Part shown: positions 7,001 through 15,770 of the stretch, piece by piece | Layout of the letters: every line of letters begins with the position of its first letter | How positions within the stretch are numbered: position 1 is the first letter of the stretch | DNA from: JAEKNW01 sp963677815 | GTDB taxonomy: Bacteria > Cloacimonadota > Cloacimonadia > Cloacimonadales > JAFGVF01 | NCBI GenBank assembly: GCA_963677815.1 | Contig: OY782499.1 | Location: 1 to 64,000, forward strand | Direction of reading: 5' to 3' | Length of the DNA stretch: 64,000 bases | The notes under the pieces: model-generated | What the model was told of the DNA's origin: nothing | Databases searched by the model: none | Seen by the model: the letters and a program-made list of their open reading frames with translations, nothing else | Program-made: the position numbers and the translations under genes

Positions 7001-9412
7001 ATGAGCAAAAAACGCGATAATAACAAAGGCTTTCAAGTCCCAAAAACTGTTAAAATCAAAGAAGAAATTTTAAAACCAAGGCAAATTATAGATGCTAAAT
7101 TGAACGCTATTATAGCTTTTGTAGTCTTTGCCTTTATTATGATAATCTATCAAATGACAAACTCTCCTTCACTAGCCTTTTGGGATGCAGGTGAATATGC
7201 AACAACTGCGAAATTATTTTCTGTGCTTCATGCTCCAGGAAACCCAAGCTATATTATTTTCGGGAGGTTTCTTAATATTTTCAATTTAGGTATGTCATCA
7301 CCTCAAGTTATCAGTTTCCTCTCTTCATTATGGGGTGCTTTAGCTGCCATGTTCACATACTTATTTACTATCAAACTAGTTTCTATGTTTGAGAAAAGAG
7401 TTAATATTGCCGTACCTATCGGAATTATTGCTAGTTTTTTAACCGCCTTTTCCTTTACTTTTTGGACTAATAGTGTGGAAGCTGAAGTTTATTCAGGCTT
7501 AGCTTTCTTTATCAACTTTATTGTATATTTAGTCTTAGTTTGGCTTCAGAAGTCTGAAGATTTATCACATCAAAATTATTTAATATTTGTTATTTACCTA
7601 TTTTTCTTAGGATTTGGAGTTCACCAAACAGTACTACAAATTGTTCCGGCTATACTTTTAATTGTTGTCTACCCCATTATTAAACCTCACTTCTCCAATA
7701 ACTCCTTTTTTACTCAATTAGTATTCTGGATTATCGGACTCTTCATATTCTATTTTATAGTAAACTCTTATAGTTCTTCCATATCTCAACCACTTTTTGC
7801 CCTAGCAATTACCTTAGTTCTCATGTATCATCTACGTGATAAAGTAAGTTCTACTGCCTGGATTTTGGCACTTGTTGCTATCATCTTAGGTTTCTCAACT
7901 CACCTTTATATTCCTATTAGAGCTTCTTTTAGACCTTTTATCAACGAAGGTGACCCTCAAACTTGGGAAAGATTCATGGCCTTCTTCAATCGTGAACAAT
8001 TCGGTGGAACAAGTATTATGGATAGAAATGCAAGTTTCTTAACTACCCAATTTGGAACTCATTTCCTAAGATACTTCAATTGGCAGTTCTTTAATACCAA
8101 CATGTTAAGCAAGTTCACTCCTTTTACTAAAATACTCTTAGATAATATCTTTATCCCTCTTACCTACTTGTTAGGACTTCTTGGAATCTATTTCAATGTA
8201 AGAAAAAATAAAGCATCATTCATTTATTTATTTTCCCTCTTCATTATGGGATCTATTGCTATGGTCTTTGTTATGAATATCCCTCTAGAAACACCTCGTC
8301 CAAGGGATTACTTCTTTGTTACTGCTTATAATATGTGGACTGTCTTCATGGCAATTGGCTTGATTTACGGACTGCTAAACATCTTTAAAAGTAAGAAGTT
8401 ACTTCCCCTTGTGATCTTTATAGCCTTCCTTATCCCCTCTCTAAGCCTTTTATCTAATTATCACAGTGTTGACAGGTCAAAAGAATTCTATGCTGCTGAA
8501 TATGGGATGAATTTCCTAAATTCTCTGGAAGAAAATGCTATCATCTTCACTAATGGAGATAATGATACTTTCCCGCTTTGGTATGCTCAAGCTGTTGATG
8601 ACCCTTATATTTTAAATAATCAGCCTGATAGAATTGCTAAAGCAACTGATGTTTATCCAGATTCACTTGCCCTTGCCTATATGGCAAAAGCAATGGATTT
8701 CAAAAACAGAGAATGTTTCGGTATAAGAAAAGATATTTCTGTCGCTAACTATTCTTTAATGAATACTCCTTGGTATATTAGGCAACTTAGAGATAGAGAA
8801 GGTATTTACTTCTCAATACCAGATAACCAAATTGAAAACTTAGTTACTCCTGAAAGATTCTCTAAACCTATTACCTATCGTATTCCCCTTAATGATAAGA
8901 CCCTTGCTTTCACTGTTGAGCAAGATGATTTATCCCTTGGTTACTGGCGTGGACAAGATAAGGCTACTATGCAAATTATTAAGGACAATCTTGGAAAAAG
9001 ACCTATCTACTTTGCCACAACAGTGGGAGGACAATTCTTAGGATTAGACGATTATCTTGAAAGCCATGTCATGGTGAATAGACTAGTTACCTCAAAAGTA
9101 ACTCAAAAAAATATAGTTAGAGAAGATAAATATATTGAACTTTTAGAACATGTATATCTTGTTGACTCTATTATGGACAATCGAACATATAAAGATGAAG
9201 TCGTTGCTCGTTTGACTGCCCCTTATATTGGTCATTTCTCAGAATTAGCTCGATTCTATATTAAGAGAGGGCAATATGACGATGCTATCAGAAATTACGA
9301 GAAAGCCCTTAATATCTACTCTTCTATTGAAGATAACACATCTAATTATATCGGGCAGATAGTAAATGGTATTAAAAGAAATATTGAAATTCTTAAACAA
9401 GAGTACAAATAA
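7001..9412 (+). CDS. DUF2723 family membrane protein, GT-C glycosyltransferase-like, with C-terminal TPR
   Basis: An 803-residue protein with about 11-13 membrane segments in the first 500 residues. The first extracytoplasmic loop carries F-W-D-A-G-E-Y (Asp62 and Glu65), as in DUF2723 and in GT-C glycosyltransferases, where an acidic pair in this loop is catalytic. Residues about 500-800 form a soluble, presumably periplasmic part. The end contains a TPR-like unit (G-Q-Y-D-D-A-I-R-N-Y-E-K-A-L). Known family members are uncharacterised or proposed lipid-linked-sugar-dependent transferases, so protein or lipid glycosylation is the best inference. It follows the permeases by 19 bases with GGAG upstream and is likely co-transcribed. 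Confidence 0.85.
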   Translation: MSKKRDNNKGFQVPKTVKIKEEILKPRQIIDAKLNAIIAFVVFAFIMIIYQMTNSPSLAFWDAGEYATTAKLFSVLHAPGNPSYIIFGRFLNIFNLGMSSPQVISFLSSLWGALAAMFTYLFTIKLVSMFEKRVNIAVPIGIIASFLTAFSFTFWTNSVEAEVYSGLAFFINFIVYLVLVWLQKSEDLSHQNYLIFVIYLFFLGFGVHQTVLQIVPAILLIVVYPIIKPHFSNNSFFTQLVFWIIGLFIFYFIVNSYSSSISQPLFALAITLVLMYHLRDKVSSTAWILALVAIILGFSTHLYIPIRASFRPFINEGDPQTWERFMAFFNREQFGGTSIMDRNASFLTTQFGTHFLRYFNWQFFNTNMLSKFTPFTKILLDNIFIPLTYLLGLLGIYFNVRKNKASFIYLFSLFIMGSIAMVFVMNIPLETPRPRDYFFVTAYNMWTVFMAIGLIYGLLNIFKSKKLLPLVIFIAFLIPSLSLLSNYHSVDRSKEFYAAEYGMNFLNSLEENAIIFTNGDNDTFPLWYAQAVDDPYILNNQPDRIAKATDVYPDSLALAYMAKAMDFKNRECFGIRKDISVANYSLMNTPWYIRQLRDREGIYFSIPDNQIENLVTPERFSKPITYRIPLNDKTLAFTVEQDDLSLGYWRGQDKATMQIIKDNLGKRPIYFATTVGGQFLGLDDYLESHVMVNRLVTSKVTQKNIVREDKYIELLEHVYLVDSIMDNRTYKDEVVARLTAPYIGHFSELARFYIKRGQYDDAIRNYEKALNIYSSIEDNTSNYIGQIVNGIKRNIEILKQEYK

Positions 9413-9478
9413 TAGTATTATAATGATTTATGGAATAAATTATGCATCCTATGTATTATTGAGTTAAGTGGAGGAATT

Positions 9479-9832
9479 ATGAAAAAAAGATTAATTGTTT
9501 TATGCTTATTAGTATTTGCTATTGTTTTATTTGCAGGTAACAAAAGCCGTGATAACGTAACTGACTTTAGGGTTAGCCCTGAAGCTATAAGTGATTTAGC
9601 TGTTATGAGTTTTAATTGTACTGCTAATGTTCACTTAACCATTGAAATACTTAATCAAGAGGGTCAAGTAGTTACTACCATTGCTTCATCATTCTTTAGC
9701 CCTGGAGAATACTCCTTAGAATGGGATCGTACAGATTCATCTGGAAATCTTCTTGCTAACGGAACATATACTGTTCAAGTTAAAGAAAATAAAAGATTTG
9801 TTACCAAAAGAAAAACTTTAATACTTAAATAA
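9479..9832 (+). CDS. Small secreted FlgD-Ig-like protein
   Basis: A 117-residue protein consisting of a signal peptide (residues 1-20, ending F-A-G) and a single Ig-like domain of the FlgD/Por-sorting type: I-E-I-L-N-Q-E-G-Q-V-V-T-T-I, then P-G-E-Y-S-L-E-W-D and G-N-L-L-A-N-G-T-Y-T-V-Q-V. It lacks the YPNPFNP entry motif, so the fold is present without the full sorting signal. GTGGAGG lies upstream of the ATG. It is probably exported and may be a small surface or periplasmic module; function unknown. A strong terminator follows. Confidence 0.75.
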   Translation: MKKRLIVLCLLVFAIVLFAGNKSRDNVTDFRVSPEAISDLAVMSFNCTANVHLTIEILNQEGQVVTTIASSFFSPGEYSLEWDRTDSSGNLLANGTYTVQVKENKRFVTKRKTLILK

Positions 9833-9852
9833 TTTAGAACACAACTCGATTT

Positions 9853-9880
9853 AAGTGTAGGTTATCCTACACTTTTTTTA
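9853..9880 (+). terminator. Rho-independent terminator
   Basis: AAGTGTAGG at 9853-9861 pairs perfectly with CCTACACTT at 9866-9874 around a TTAT loop, followed by T residues. It closes the 4933-9832 transcription unit. Confidence 0.9.
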
Positions 9881-9885
9881 TGCTT

Positions 9886-9945
9886 TCTATCTTGTTACTC
9901 ACTCTATAAGTCATTGGAAATCAATAGAGAGAGTAACAAGATAGA
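9886..9945. repeat. Family A long hairpin, copy 1
   Basis: TCTATCTTGTTACTC at 9886-9900 is exactly complementary to GAGTAACAAGATAGA at 9931-9945. CTCTAT/ATAGAG extends the stem inward, and the loop contains TCATTGGAA. Related copies with different but still paired arms are at 28342-28401, 42559-42620 and 63594-63657. Confidence 0.9.
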
Positions 9946-9966
9946 GATTATGAATAGTAATATTTC

Positions 9967-10005
9967 TGGCTCTCTTCAAAGTAGAGTGGGAGCTAAATAT
10001 AATAG
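9967..10005 (+). repeat. Family B hairpin, copy 1
   Basis: TGGCTCTC, then TTCAAAGTAGAGT, then GGGAGCTA, followed by AATATAATAG. It matches 42249-42288 almost exactly and 63435-63472 with changes on both sides of the stem. Confidence 0.75.
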
Positions 10006-10030
10006 TAAATGAAGTAGCTTATTATCCTCA

Positions 10031-10058
10031 TAGCCCCAGAGGAGCGACATCTTTGTAG
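10031..10058 (+). repeat. Family D REP-like element
   Basis: TAGCCCCAGAGGAGCGACAT followed by CTTTGTAG. The left arm is diverged (CCCC for CTCC) but the tail is intact. Confidence 0.65.
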
Positions 10059-10082
10059 ATTAAAATGTTAAACATACCTTAA

Positions 10083-10110
10083 TAGCTCCCGAGGAGCGAC
10101 ATCTTTGTAG
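10083..10110 (+). repeat. Family D REP-like element
   Basis: TAGCTCCCGAGGAGCGACAT followed by CTTTGTAG, placed 52 bp after the previous copy. The pair at 42315 and 42367 has the same 52-bp offset. Confidence 0.75.
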
Positions 10111-10491
10111 CTTCAAGAAGAGTGAATTTATGCTAAGACCCACTCTACTTGAGAGAGTGCCTAATATACATCTGAGAAAAAATAGATATTAGCGCCCCTC
10201 CAGGGCTTTGTTTGATTTTTTGAAATAATTAATACAGGGACTTCGATCCCTGCCTATTATACTTCCATTTCTGGGATTAAATTAAATAGACACTAGCTTA
10301 CAGCTTGGGGCGGAGAGAATCTCCACCATCCGACAGAAGAGGCTTTGTTACCAATAAACAATCCTGAAAAAAAGTCAAGAAATCCTAAAGATATGCAATA
10401 TTATCGACTTATTTCAAGAAAAGCTATTAGAAAGAATAACTTGAGGATTGAACAGTCTCCTGCCTTTTTGGGTTTAATTTCAAAAATTTAA

Positions 10492-10520
10492 TTGACAGAA
10501 AATTCATTTTTCAATATTAT
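10492..10520 (+). promoter_or_regulatory. Sigma70-like promoter of the amidohydrolase-tldED operon
   Basis: TTGACA at 10492-10497, a 17-bp spacer, and TATTAT at 10515-10520, 63 bp before the ATG. It is the clearest promoter in the window. Confidence 0.8.
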
Positions 10521-10583
10521 GTTTATAAGAATTAATATATTTTTCCACATTTAATTGTTATTTATACTTAATAAGGACCGAGA

Positions 10584-11882
10584 ATGATACTATTTAAGAA
10601 TGCAACTATCTCTTCCGGGATAACCAAAGAGAGAAAAGTTGATATTTTGTTCGACGAGAAAATTGTTGATATACGAGAAGATTCAATTACTCCCCCAGAA
10701 AATACTACAATAATCGACCTTGATGGTAAAATTGTTTTACCAGGCGGGATTGATGTACACACTCATTTTAGATCTGACAACGAGAACTGGACAGATTATT
10801 TTTACAATGCATCCAAGGCTGCTGCCCGAGGTGGAATAACTTATATGGCAGACAGTTCAAGTAATACCCAGACACCTTTAACAGAAGGATATGATTTTTC
10901 AGCTATAGCAAAATCATACGAGAATAATTCTCTTATTGATTATGGTTTATGGGGTATGATTAACAGTGATGATTATCCTTATTATAATGAAGAAATTTCT
11001 GAACTATCGAAAAATGGAGTAGTTGGGCTTGAATTCTATCTTTATAGCAATAATGACACTCTTTCTCCTCTAGATTATGAAGAGATTTTAGAATTATTTA
11101 CAGATTTTTCTAACTCACAAATATTATTTGGTGTATTTCCTTTAGACTTTCCTAACTATTGTAAGAACAAAAAATCTGATCCTCGTGATATAAGTAAGTA
11201 TCAATTTGAAGCAGTAAAAAAGCTTTTTAGACGGTCACAAGAAACTCAAGTCCATCTTTTCAACATCGTTTCTCCAGAGATAGTTGACTTTGTAATGAAC
11301 TCAACAAAGAAATATCATTGTACTTATGATATTAATCCTCACTATTTCTTATCAAACAAAGAAAGTGTTTATCTACCTGGAGTACAGGAAAATAATTCTA
11401 ACTTATCGATAGAAAGTTTAATCCAAACAGGTAAAATTCCATCAATTTCATCTGACAGTGGATTCATTAATCAAGACTTAAATTATACTGACGATGATTT
11501 CACAGGAGTTGTAAATTATTTAGATTTACAGTATATGATTCCTTATCTTTTCTCTCAGTATTACTTATCAAAGAAAATGACTTTAGGTAATCTAGAAAGA
11601 ATGCTAGCCGGTAATCCTGCTAAAATCCTAGGAATAAATCATCTTAAAGGTGGATTTGAAAAAGATAAACATGCTGATTTTGTTGTTATCGACCCAAATT
11701 TAAAAGAAACTGAGATAGATAGTTTCTCATCTTTTAAAGATGCACAAATAAATTGTAAAGTAACTCAAACCTATCTTAGGGGCGAGAAAATATATGATAT
11801 TTCAGAAGGTATTCGTGATGAAAGAGGGTTTGGAAAACTTATAAAAAGAGATTTCCAGGCTACAACGCTTAATTACTATTAA
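10584..11882 (+). CDS. Cyclic amidohydrolase (dihydroorotase/hydantoinase type) with degenerate metal site
   Basis: A 432-residue TIM-barrel amidohydrolase. Recognisable family features are the small N-terminal beta domain with L-P-G-G-I-D-V-H-T-H-F (His59 and His61), His224, His253 and the catalytic-type Asp291 in S-S-D-S-G. However, the lysine that is carboxylated to bridge two metals in dihydroorotases, allantoinases and hydantoinases is Glu150 (G-L-E-F-Y), and one further metal-ligand histidine appears as Asn227. The enzyme is therefore either mono-metallic with altered chemistry or a non-catalytic homologue. It shares an operon with tldE (12-bp gap) and tldD, not with pyrimidine genes, so pyrC is unlikely. 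Start ATG 10584 follows AAGGA. Confidence 0.8.
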   Translation: MILFKNATISSGITKERKVDILFDEKIVDIREDSITPPENTTIIDLDGKIVLPGGIDVHTHFRSDNENWTDYFYNASKAAARGGITYMADSSSNTQTPLTEGYDFSAIAKSYENNSLIDYGLWGMINSDDYPYYNEEISELSKNGVVGLEFYLYSNNDTLSPLDYEEILELFTDFSNSQILFGVFPLDFPNYCKNKKSDPRDISKYQFEAVKKLFRRSQETQVHLFNIVSPEIVDFVMNSTKKYHCTYDINPHYFLSNKESVYLPGVQENNSNLSIESLIQTGKIPSISSDSGFINQDLNYTDDDFTGVVNYLDLQYMIPYLFSQYYLSKKMTLGNLERMLAGNPAKILGINHLKGGFEKDKHADFVVIDPNLKETEIDSFSSFKDAQINCKVTQTYLRGEKIYDISEGIRDERGFGKLIKRDFQATTLNYY

Positions 11883-11894
11883 TAGGAGTTAGTA

Positions 11895-13226
11895 ATGCAA
11901 GAACAATTGAAAAAATTCCTTGAGGAAGTTATTGCGGAGTATAAAGATTATCAATTTATCTTTAATCATAAATCTTGGCAAACAGATTTCCTTCGTTTTT
12001 ACCAAAGTCAAGTTAACTATAATATTAGTAAAAATAGCGAAGAGCTTTGGGTAAACATTTATCATGGAAAGAAATCATTATCTTTCTCTATATCTGATCC
12101 TGATGTTAAGAAGCTTAAATATAAATTAGAAGAATCTTTTGATTTAATTGATAAGCTTCCTAATGATGAAGACTTTATAGACATAGAAAAAGATTTACAG
12201 AAAACACAAGAATTAACTAAGGTGAATAATATAAGTAAACTATCACTTGAAAATAAAATAGTCGTCTTAGAAAAGTTTGCTACAGTTGCTAAAGAGCATG
12301 GCTTTAAAGTATTTGGAACTTTCATCTGTAATTATGAAGTAACTACAATGATGAACAGTAATGGAGTAGATAAAGTTAATTATAATTCTCCAATAATGTT
12401 AGAAATTAAAGGTGTAGCTGATAAAAACATGGTTACAGTTTTAGAATCACTTGGTGGAGAAAATATTGATAATCTTAACTTTGATTCAGCGATAGAAAGC
12501 TTTGAAAGAAAACTGATAGCTGGTAAGGCAGAAATCGTAGATTTAGAGCCTGACCATTACGAAGTTATTCTTGCTCCCCGCTGTATTGGTGAATACTTAA
12601 GTTATTTAGGTTCATCTTTTTCTGCTGGTTCTTTAGATAGAAAATCTTCCTTCTTTGAAGGCAAGGAAAATCAAGAAGTATTTCCTAAAAACATCACTGT
12701 GTATGACGACCCACATGATGCTGACTTAGTTAACTTTGACTATAATGGCGAAGGTCATAAATTAGATAAATTAATGCTAATCGAGAATGGTGTCTTCAAA
12801 AACTATCTTGTTGGTAATTATTATGGACTTAAGCTTGATATGCCGATTAATGGTAATGATGGTTCATGTTTAGTTATGAAAGAAGGGGATAAAAGCCTTG
12901 ATGAGATGATTTCAAGTGTGAAGAAAGGTATCTATATCTCAAGTTTACACTATATGAACTTCATCAACGTAAAAGAGACTTCTCTTACAGGTTTGACCCG
13001 TGATGGAACATTCCTAATTGAGGATGGCAAGATAACTAAAGTAGTTAATAATTTGAGATTTACTGAAAAGATCTCTTCTGTTTTAGAAAATATCACAGAA
13101 ATTGAGGATAAATGTGTTGTTATTCCATTCTCATCAAATTACGGAGCTTTTGGTATTTCATCTGTAAAGATGCCACATGTTAAAGTTGGTAAGTTCCACA
13201 TAACTTCATCTACCAAAACAATATAG
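11895..13226 (+). CDS. tldE: TldE/PmbA-like subunit of the TldD/TldE protease
   Basis: A 443-residue U62-family protein. TldE/PmbA is the non-catalytic partner in the TldD/TldE heterodimer, which degrades unfolded or leader peptides by a zinc-dependent mechanism and is known to process modified peptides such as microcin B17. It lacks the H-E-x-x-x-H motif, as expected. Family-like segments include D-G-E-G-type text (Y-N-G-E-G-H-K-L-D) and the closing N-N-L-R-F-T-E with K-M-P-H-V-K-V. It lies between the amidohydrolase and tldD with 9-12 base gaps and its own GGAG. The assignment rests on context and TldE-like motifs, with greater divergence than TldD. Confidence 0.88.
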   Translation: MQEQLKKFLEEVIAEYKDYQFIFNHKSWQTDFLRFYQSQVNYNISKNSEELWVNIYHGKKSLSFSISDPDVKKLKYKLEESFDLIDKLPNDEDFIDIEKDLQKTQELTKVNNISKLSLENKIVVLEKFATVAKEHGFKVFGTFICNYEVTTMMNSNGVDKVNYNSPIMLEIKGVADKNMVTVLESLGGENIDNLNFDSAIESFERKLIAGKAEIVDLEPDHYEVILAPRCIGEYLSYLGSSFSAGSLDRKSSFFEGKENQEVFPKNITVYDDPHDADLVNFDYNGEGHKLDKLMLIENGVFKNYLVGNYYGLKLDMPINGNDGSCLVMKEGDKSLDEMISSVKKGIYISSLHYMNFINVKETSLTGLTRDGTFLIEDGKITKVVNNLRFTEKISSVLENITEIEDKCVVIPFSSNYGAFGISSVKMPHVKVGKFHITSSTKTI

Positions 13227-13235
13227 GAGAGTCTA

Positions 13236-14678
13236 ATGAAAAAACTAATCTATGATATTATTAATAAATTAAATAGAAGAAATATTCAATTTGGAGATGT
13301 AAGATTCACCTCCTCTGATAGTCAGACTATCTATTTTGAAAAGAAAAATCTCAAGCATATTTCCAAATCAACCGATGCTGAAGCATTAGGAATAAGAGTT
13401 TTAGTAGATGGCTGTTGGGGTTTTGCAGGAACAGATGTTATTGATGCTAGAAAAGTTGATAGTTTAATAAACCTTGCAATTAGTAATGCTAAACATTCTG
13501 CAAGATTTAGACACACTCCAGTGTCCTTTAAAGCTATTCAACCCACCCAAGGTTCTTATTACTTCACTCCTCAAGAAGATCCTTTTGCTATGGATGATGA
13601 CCAAAAAATTGAATACTTCCAAAATATTGCCAATAAATTAAATGAGAATGCTAGGATTATCCATTCTTCAGTTCATGCTGATTTCTATAGGCAATACAAA
13701 GTTTATGCTAATACAGAAGGCACTTTTGTTGATAGCTTAGTCTACGACACCATGCCATCAATGTCTGTTATAGCTGTAAATTCTAAGGGAATGCAAACAA
13801 GAACTTGGCCTGGACATATGTCAACAAGAAGAGGTGGCTTTGAAGTTGTGAGAGAAGCAAAACTTGAAGAAAATGTTGATAAGATTGTTAAAGAAGTTAT
13901 TGACCTTTTAGACGCTCCTACTATTGAAGAAGAAAAAGCTGATATAATTATTGGTGGAGGTCACCTAGCTTTACAACTTCATGAAAGTGTTGGACATGCT
14001 ACAGAAGCCGATAGAATCTTAGGTATGGAGATTTCTTATGCTGGAAAAACATTCATTAAACCACAAATGCTGGGTAATTTTAAATATGGTTCTGAGCATG
14101 TTAATATCTATAGTGATTCTACCGACCCAAGAGGCATTGGGTATCACTTAGTTGATGATGAAGGTGTTCCTGGCAGAAGAGTTGATATCATTAAAGATGG
14201 TATTCTCTTAGATCAACAAACATCTCGTGAGATAGCTCCTCAACTAGGTTTAGAAGCTTCTTCTAATATGATGGCATCTTTTGCAGATGATTTCCCACTA
14301 GTTAGAATGACTAACTTCTGTCTAGCTCCTGGTAAGGCTGGCACTTTAGAAGACTTGATTAAATCAACAGAACGTGGATATTATATCGATTTCACTAAAA
14401 CTTGGTCTATTGATGATAACAGAAACAACTTCCAGTTCACTACTGAAATTGGTTATAAAATTGTTGATGGTGAGATTGTGGGTATCGTGAAAGAACCTAC
14501 TTATTTCGGTATCACTCCTGAGTTCTGGGCTGCTTGTGATGGAGTCTGCTCTGAATCAGAATGGAGGTATCATGGTACCTCTTATTGCGGTAAGGGTGAA
14601 CCCGGACAAGCTATGCATTTATCTCATGGGGTTGCACCTGCCAGATTTAAAAATATCGTATGTAACGTAAAAGCTTAA
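13236..14678 (+). CDS. tldD: TldD metalloprotease subunit
   Basis: A 480-residue catalytic subunit of the TldD/TldE peptidase (family U62). The zinc motif H-E-S-V-G-H spans His249, Glu250 and His254. The substrate-channel and cysteine-ligand region near the C-terminus is present (S-Y-C-G-K-G-E-P-G-Q-A-M-H-L-S-H-G-V), as is N-x-R-F-like text. The length matches the family. AGGAG precedes the ATG by a normal distance and the gap from tldE is only 9 bases. In the cytoplasm the complex threads and cleaves unstructured peptides. Gene order amidohydrolase-tldE-tldD is unusual and suggests that the cyclic-amide enzyme and the peptidase act on related peptide material. Confidence 0.95.
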   Translation: MKKLIYDIINKLNRRNIQFGDVRFTSSDSQTIYFEKKNLKHISKSTDAEALGIRVLVDGCWGFAGTDVIDARKVDSLINLAISNAKHSARFRHTPVSFKAIQPTQGSYYFTPQEDPFAMDDDQKIEYFQNIANKLNENARIIHSSVHADFYRQYKVYANTEGTFVDSLVYDTMPSMSVIAVNSKGMQTRTWPGHMSTRRGGFEVVREAKLEENVDKIVKEVIDLLDAPTIEEEKADIIIGGGHLALQLHESVGHATEADRILGMEISYAGKTFIKPQMLGNFKYGSEHVNIYSDSTDPRGIGYHLVDDEGVPGRRVDIIKDGILLDQQTSREIAPQLGLEASSNMMASFADDFPLVRMTNFCLAPGKAGTLEDLIKSTERGYYIDFTKTWSIDDNRNNFQFTTEIGYKIVDGEIVGIVKEPTYFGITPEFWAACDGVCSESEWRYHGTSYCGKGEPGQAMHLSHGVAPARFKNIVCNVKA

Positions 14679-14692
14679 TTAACACTAAATAT

Positions 14693-14721
14693 AAAAAAGG
14701 GACGATTAATCGTCCCTTTTT
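14693..14721. terminator. Bidirectional terminator between tldD and threonine dehydrogenase
   Basis: GGGACGATTAATCGTCCC at 14699-14716 is a perfect palindrome. It is flanked by an A run on the left and a T run on the right, so it serves both the tldD unit (+) and the minus-strand gene ending at 14741. Confidence 0.92.
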
Positions 14722-14740
14722 CATTTATAATTTATTGAAA

Positions 14741-15691
14741 TTATTTAAGTTTCTCTTTTAATTTTTCTAACATATCAACAGTCATGCTTTCTAAATTATA
14801 GCTTGGATTCCAGCCCCATTCTTCTCTTGCTGCAGAATCATCCATGCTATTTGGCCAGCTCTCGGCAATAGCTTGTTTCATAGGATTTACATCATAGGTA
14901 AGAGTAAAATCAGGAATATGTTTTTTAATTTCATTTGCAATGATTTCAGGATCAAAACTCATAGATGCAACATTAAAACAGTTTCTATGAATAAGTTTTG
15001 CAGGGTCAGCTTCCATAACCTCAACAGCAGCTTTAAGAGCATCTGGCATATACATCATATCAAGATAAGTTCCAGCTTTAAGATTTGACGCATAGGTCTT
15101 TTGTTTAATTGCTTCATAATAAATCTCAACAGCATAGTCAGTTGTTCCACCACCAGGTAAAGTTACATAAGAAATGATACCTGGATAACGAACTCCACGT
15201 GCATCAATTCCGAATCTTTTTACATAGTAATCTGCTAATAATTCACCAGCAACTTTTGATACACCATAGATAGTTTTAGGTCGCATGATAGTGTCTTGTG
15301 GAGTATTATCAAGAGGAGTTTCTGGGCCAAAAGCACCAATTGAAGATGGTGTAAAGACAGCTACTTTCTTTTCACGAGCAATCTCTAAACAATTGAATAA
15401 AACACCCATGTTTAAATCCCAACCAAACTTAGGATCAGCTTCAGCTTTTGCTGATAACATAGCTACTAAGTTATAAATAGTATCAATTTTATACTTGTCT
15501 ACTATTTCATTTAACTTTTTTGCATCTAAAGCATCGCAAACTATAAAAGGTCCACCTTCTGTTACAGCAGGGGCACAATTACTATGAACATCAGTTGCTA
15601 CAACATTGTCAGCACCATATCTTTCTCTAAGGTAAGGAACTAATTCAGAACCTATTTGACCAGCAGCACCAAGAATCAGAATATTTTTCAT
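14741..15691 (-). CDS. L-threonine 3-dehydrogenase, SDR/epimerase type
   Basis: An NAD-dependent short-chain dehydrogenase of 316 residues. The N-terminal Rossmann motif is G-A-A-G-Q-I-G, the catalytic pair is Y-G-V-S-K, and the C-terminal part has the threonine-dehydrogenase pattern: W-P-N-S-M-D-D-S-A-A-R, then W-G-W-N-P-S-Y, then M-T-V-D-M-L. The family oxidises L-threonine to 2-amino-3-ketobutyrate for conversion to glycine and acetyl-CoA, which fits an amino-acid-degrading anaerobe. I chose the ATG at 15691 because GGAGAA sits just upstream and Met is followed directly by the nucleotide-binding strand; a start 30 bases earlier is possible. No kbl gene is adjacent. Confidence 0.88.
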   Translation of the reverse strand: MKNILILGAAGQIGSELVPYLRERYGADNVVATDVHSNCAPAVTEGGPFIVCDALDAKKLNEIVDKYKIDTIYNLVAMLSAKAEADPKFGWDLNMGVLFNCLEIAREKKVAVFTPSSIGAFGPETPLDNTPQDTIMRPKTIYGVSKVAGELLADYYVKRFGIDARGVRYPGIISYVTLPGGGTTDYAVEIYYEAIKQKTYASNLKAGTYLDMMYMPDALKAAVEVMEADPAKLIHRNCFNVASMSFDPEIIANEIKKHIPDFTLTYDVNPMKQAIAESWPNSMDDSAAREEWGWNPSYNLESMTVDMLEKLKEKLK

Positions 15692-15770
15692 ATAATTCTC
15701 CATTTGAAACTCATTTTTCATTTCTTTTTGCAGGTAGCGGATAATTTGTCAATAAAAAAAGATATTTTTT

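Larger units (their letters stand above)
9881..10491. other. Intergenic region holding A, B, D and D repeats
   Basis: No gene is visible. It contains a family A hairpin, a family B hairpin, two family D elements and an inverted B-like fragment near 10137-10168. It also holds phrases such as GCGCCCCTCCAGGGCTTTG and GGGACTTCGATCCCTGCC (10190-10260), which themselves form short palindromes and look like remnants of further dispersed repeats. Confidence 0.7.

Noticed and set aside
10584..11882. Dihydroorotase pyrC
   Set aside because: The bridging lysine and one ligand histidine are replaced and the neighbours are tldE and tldD, not pyrimidine genes.
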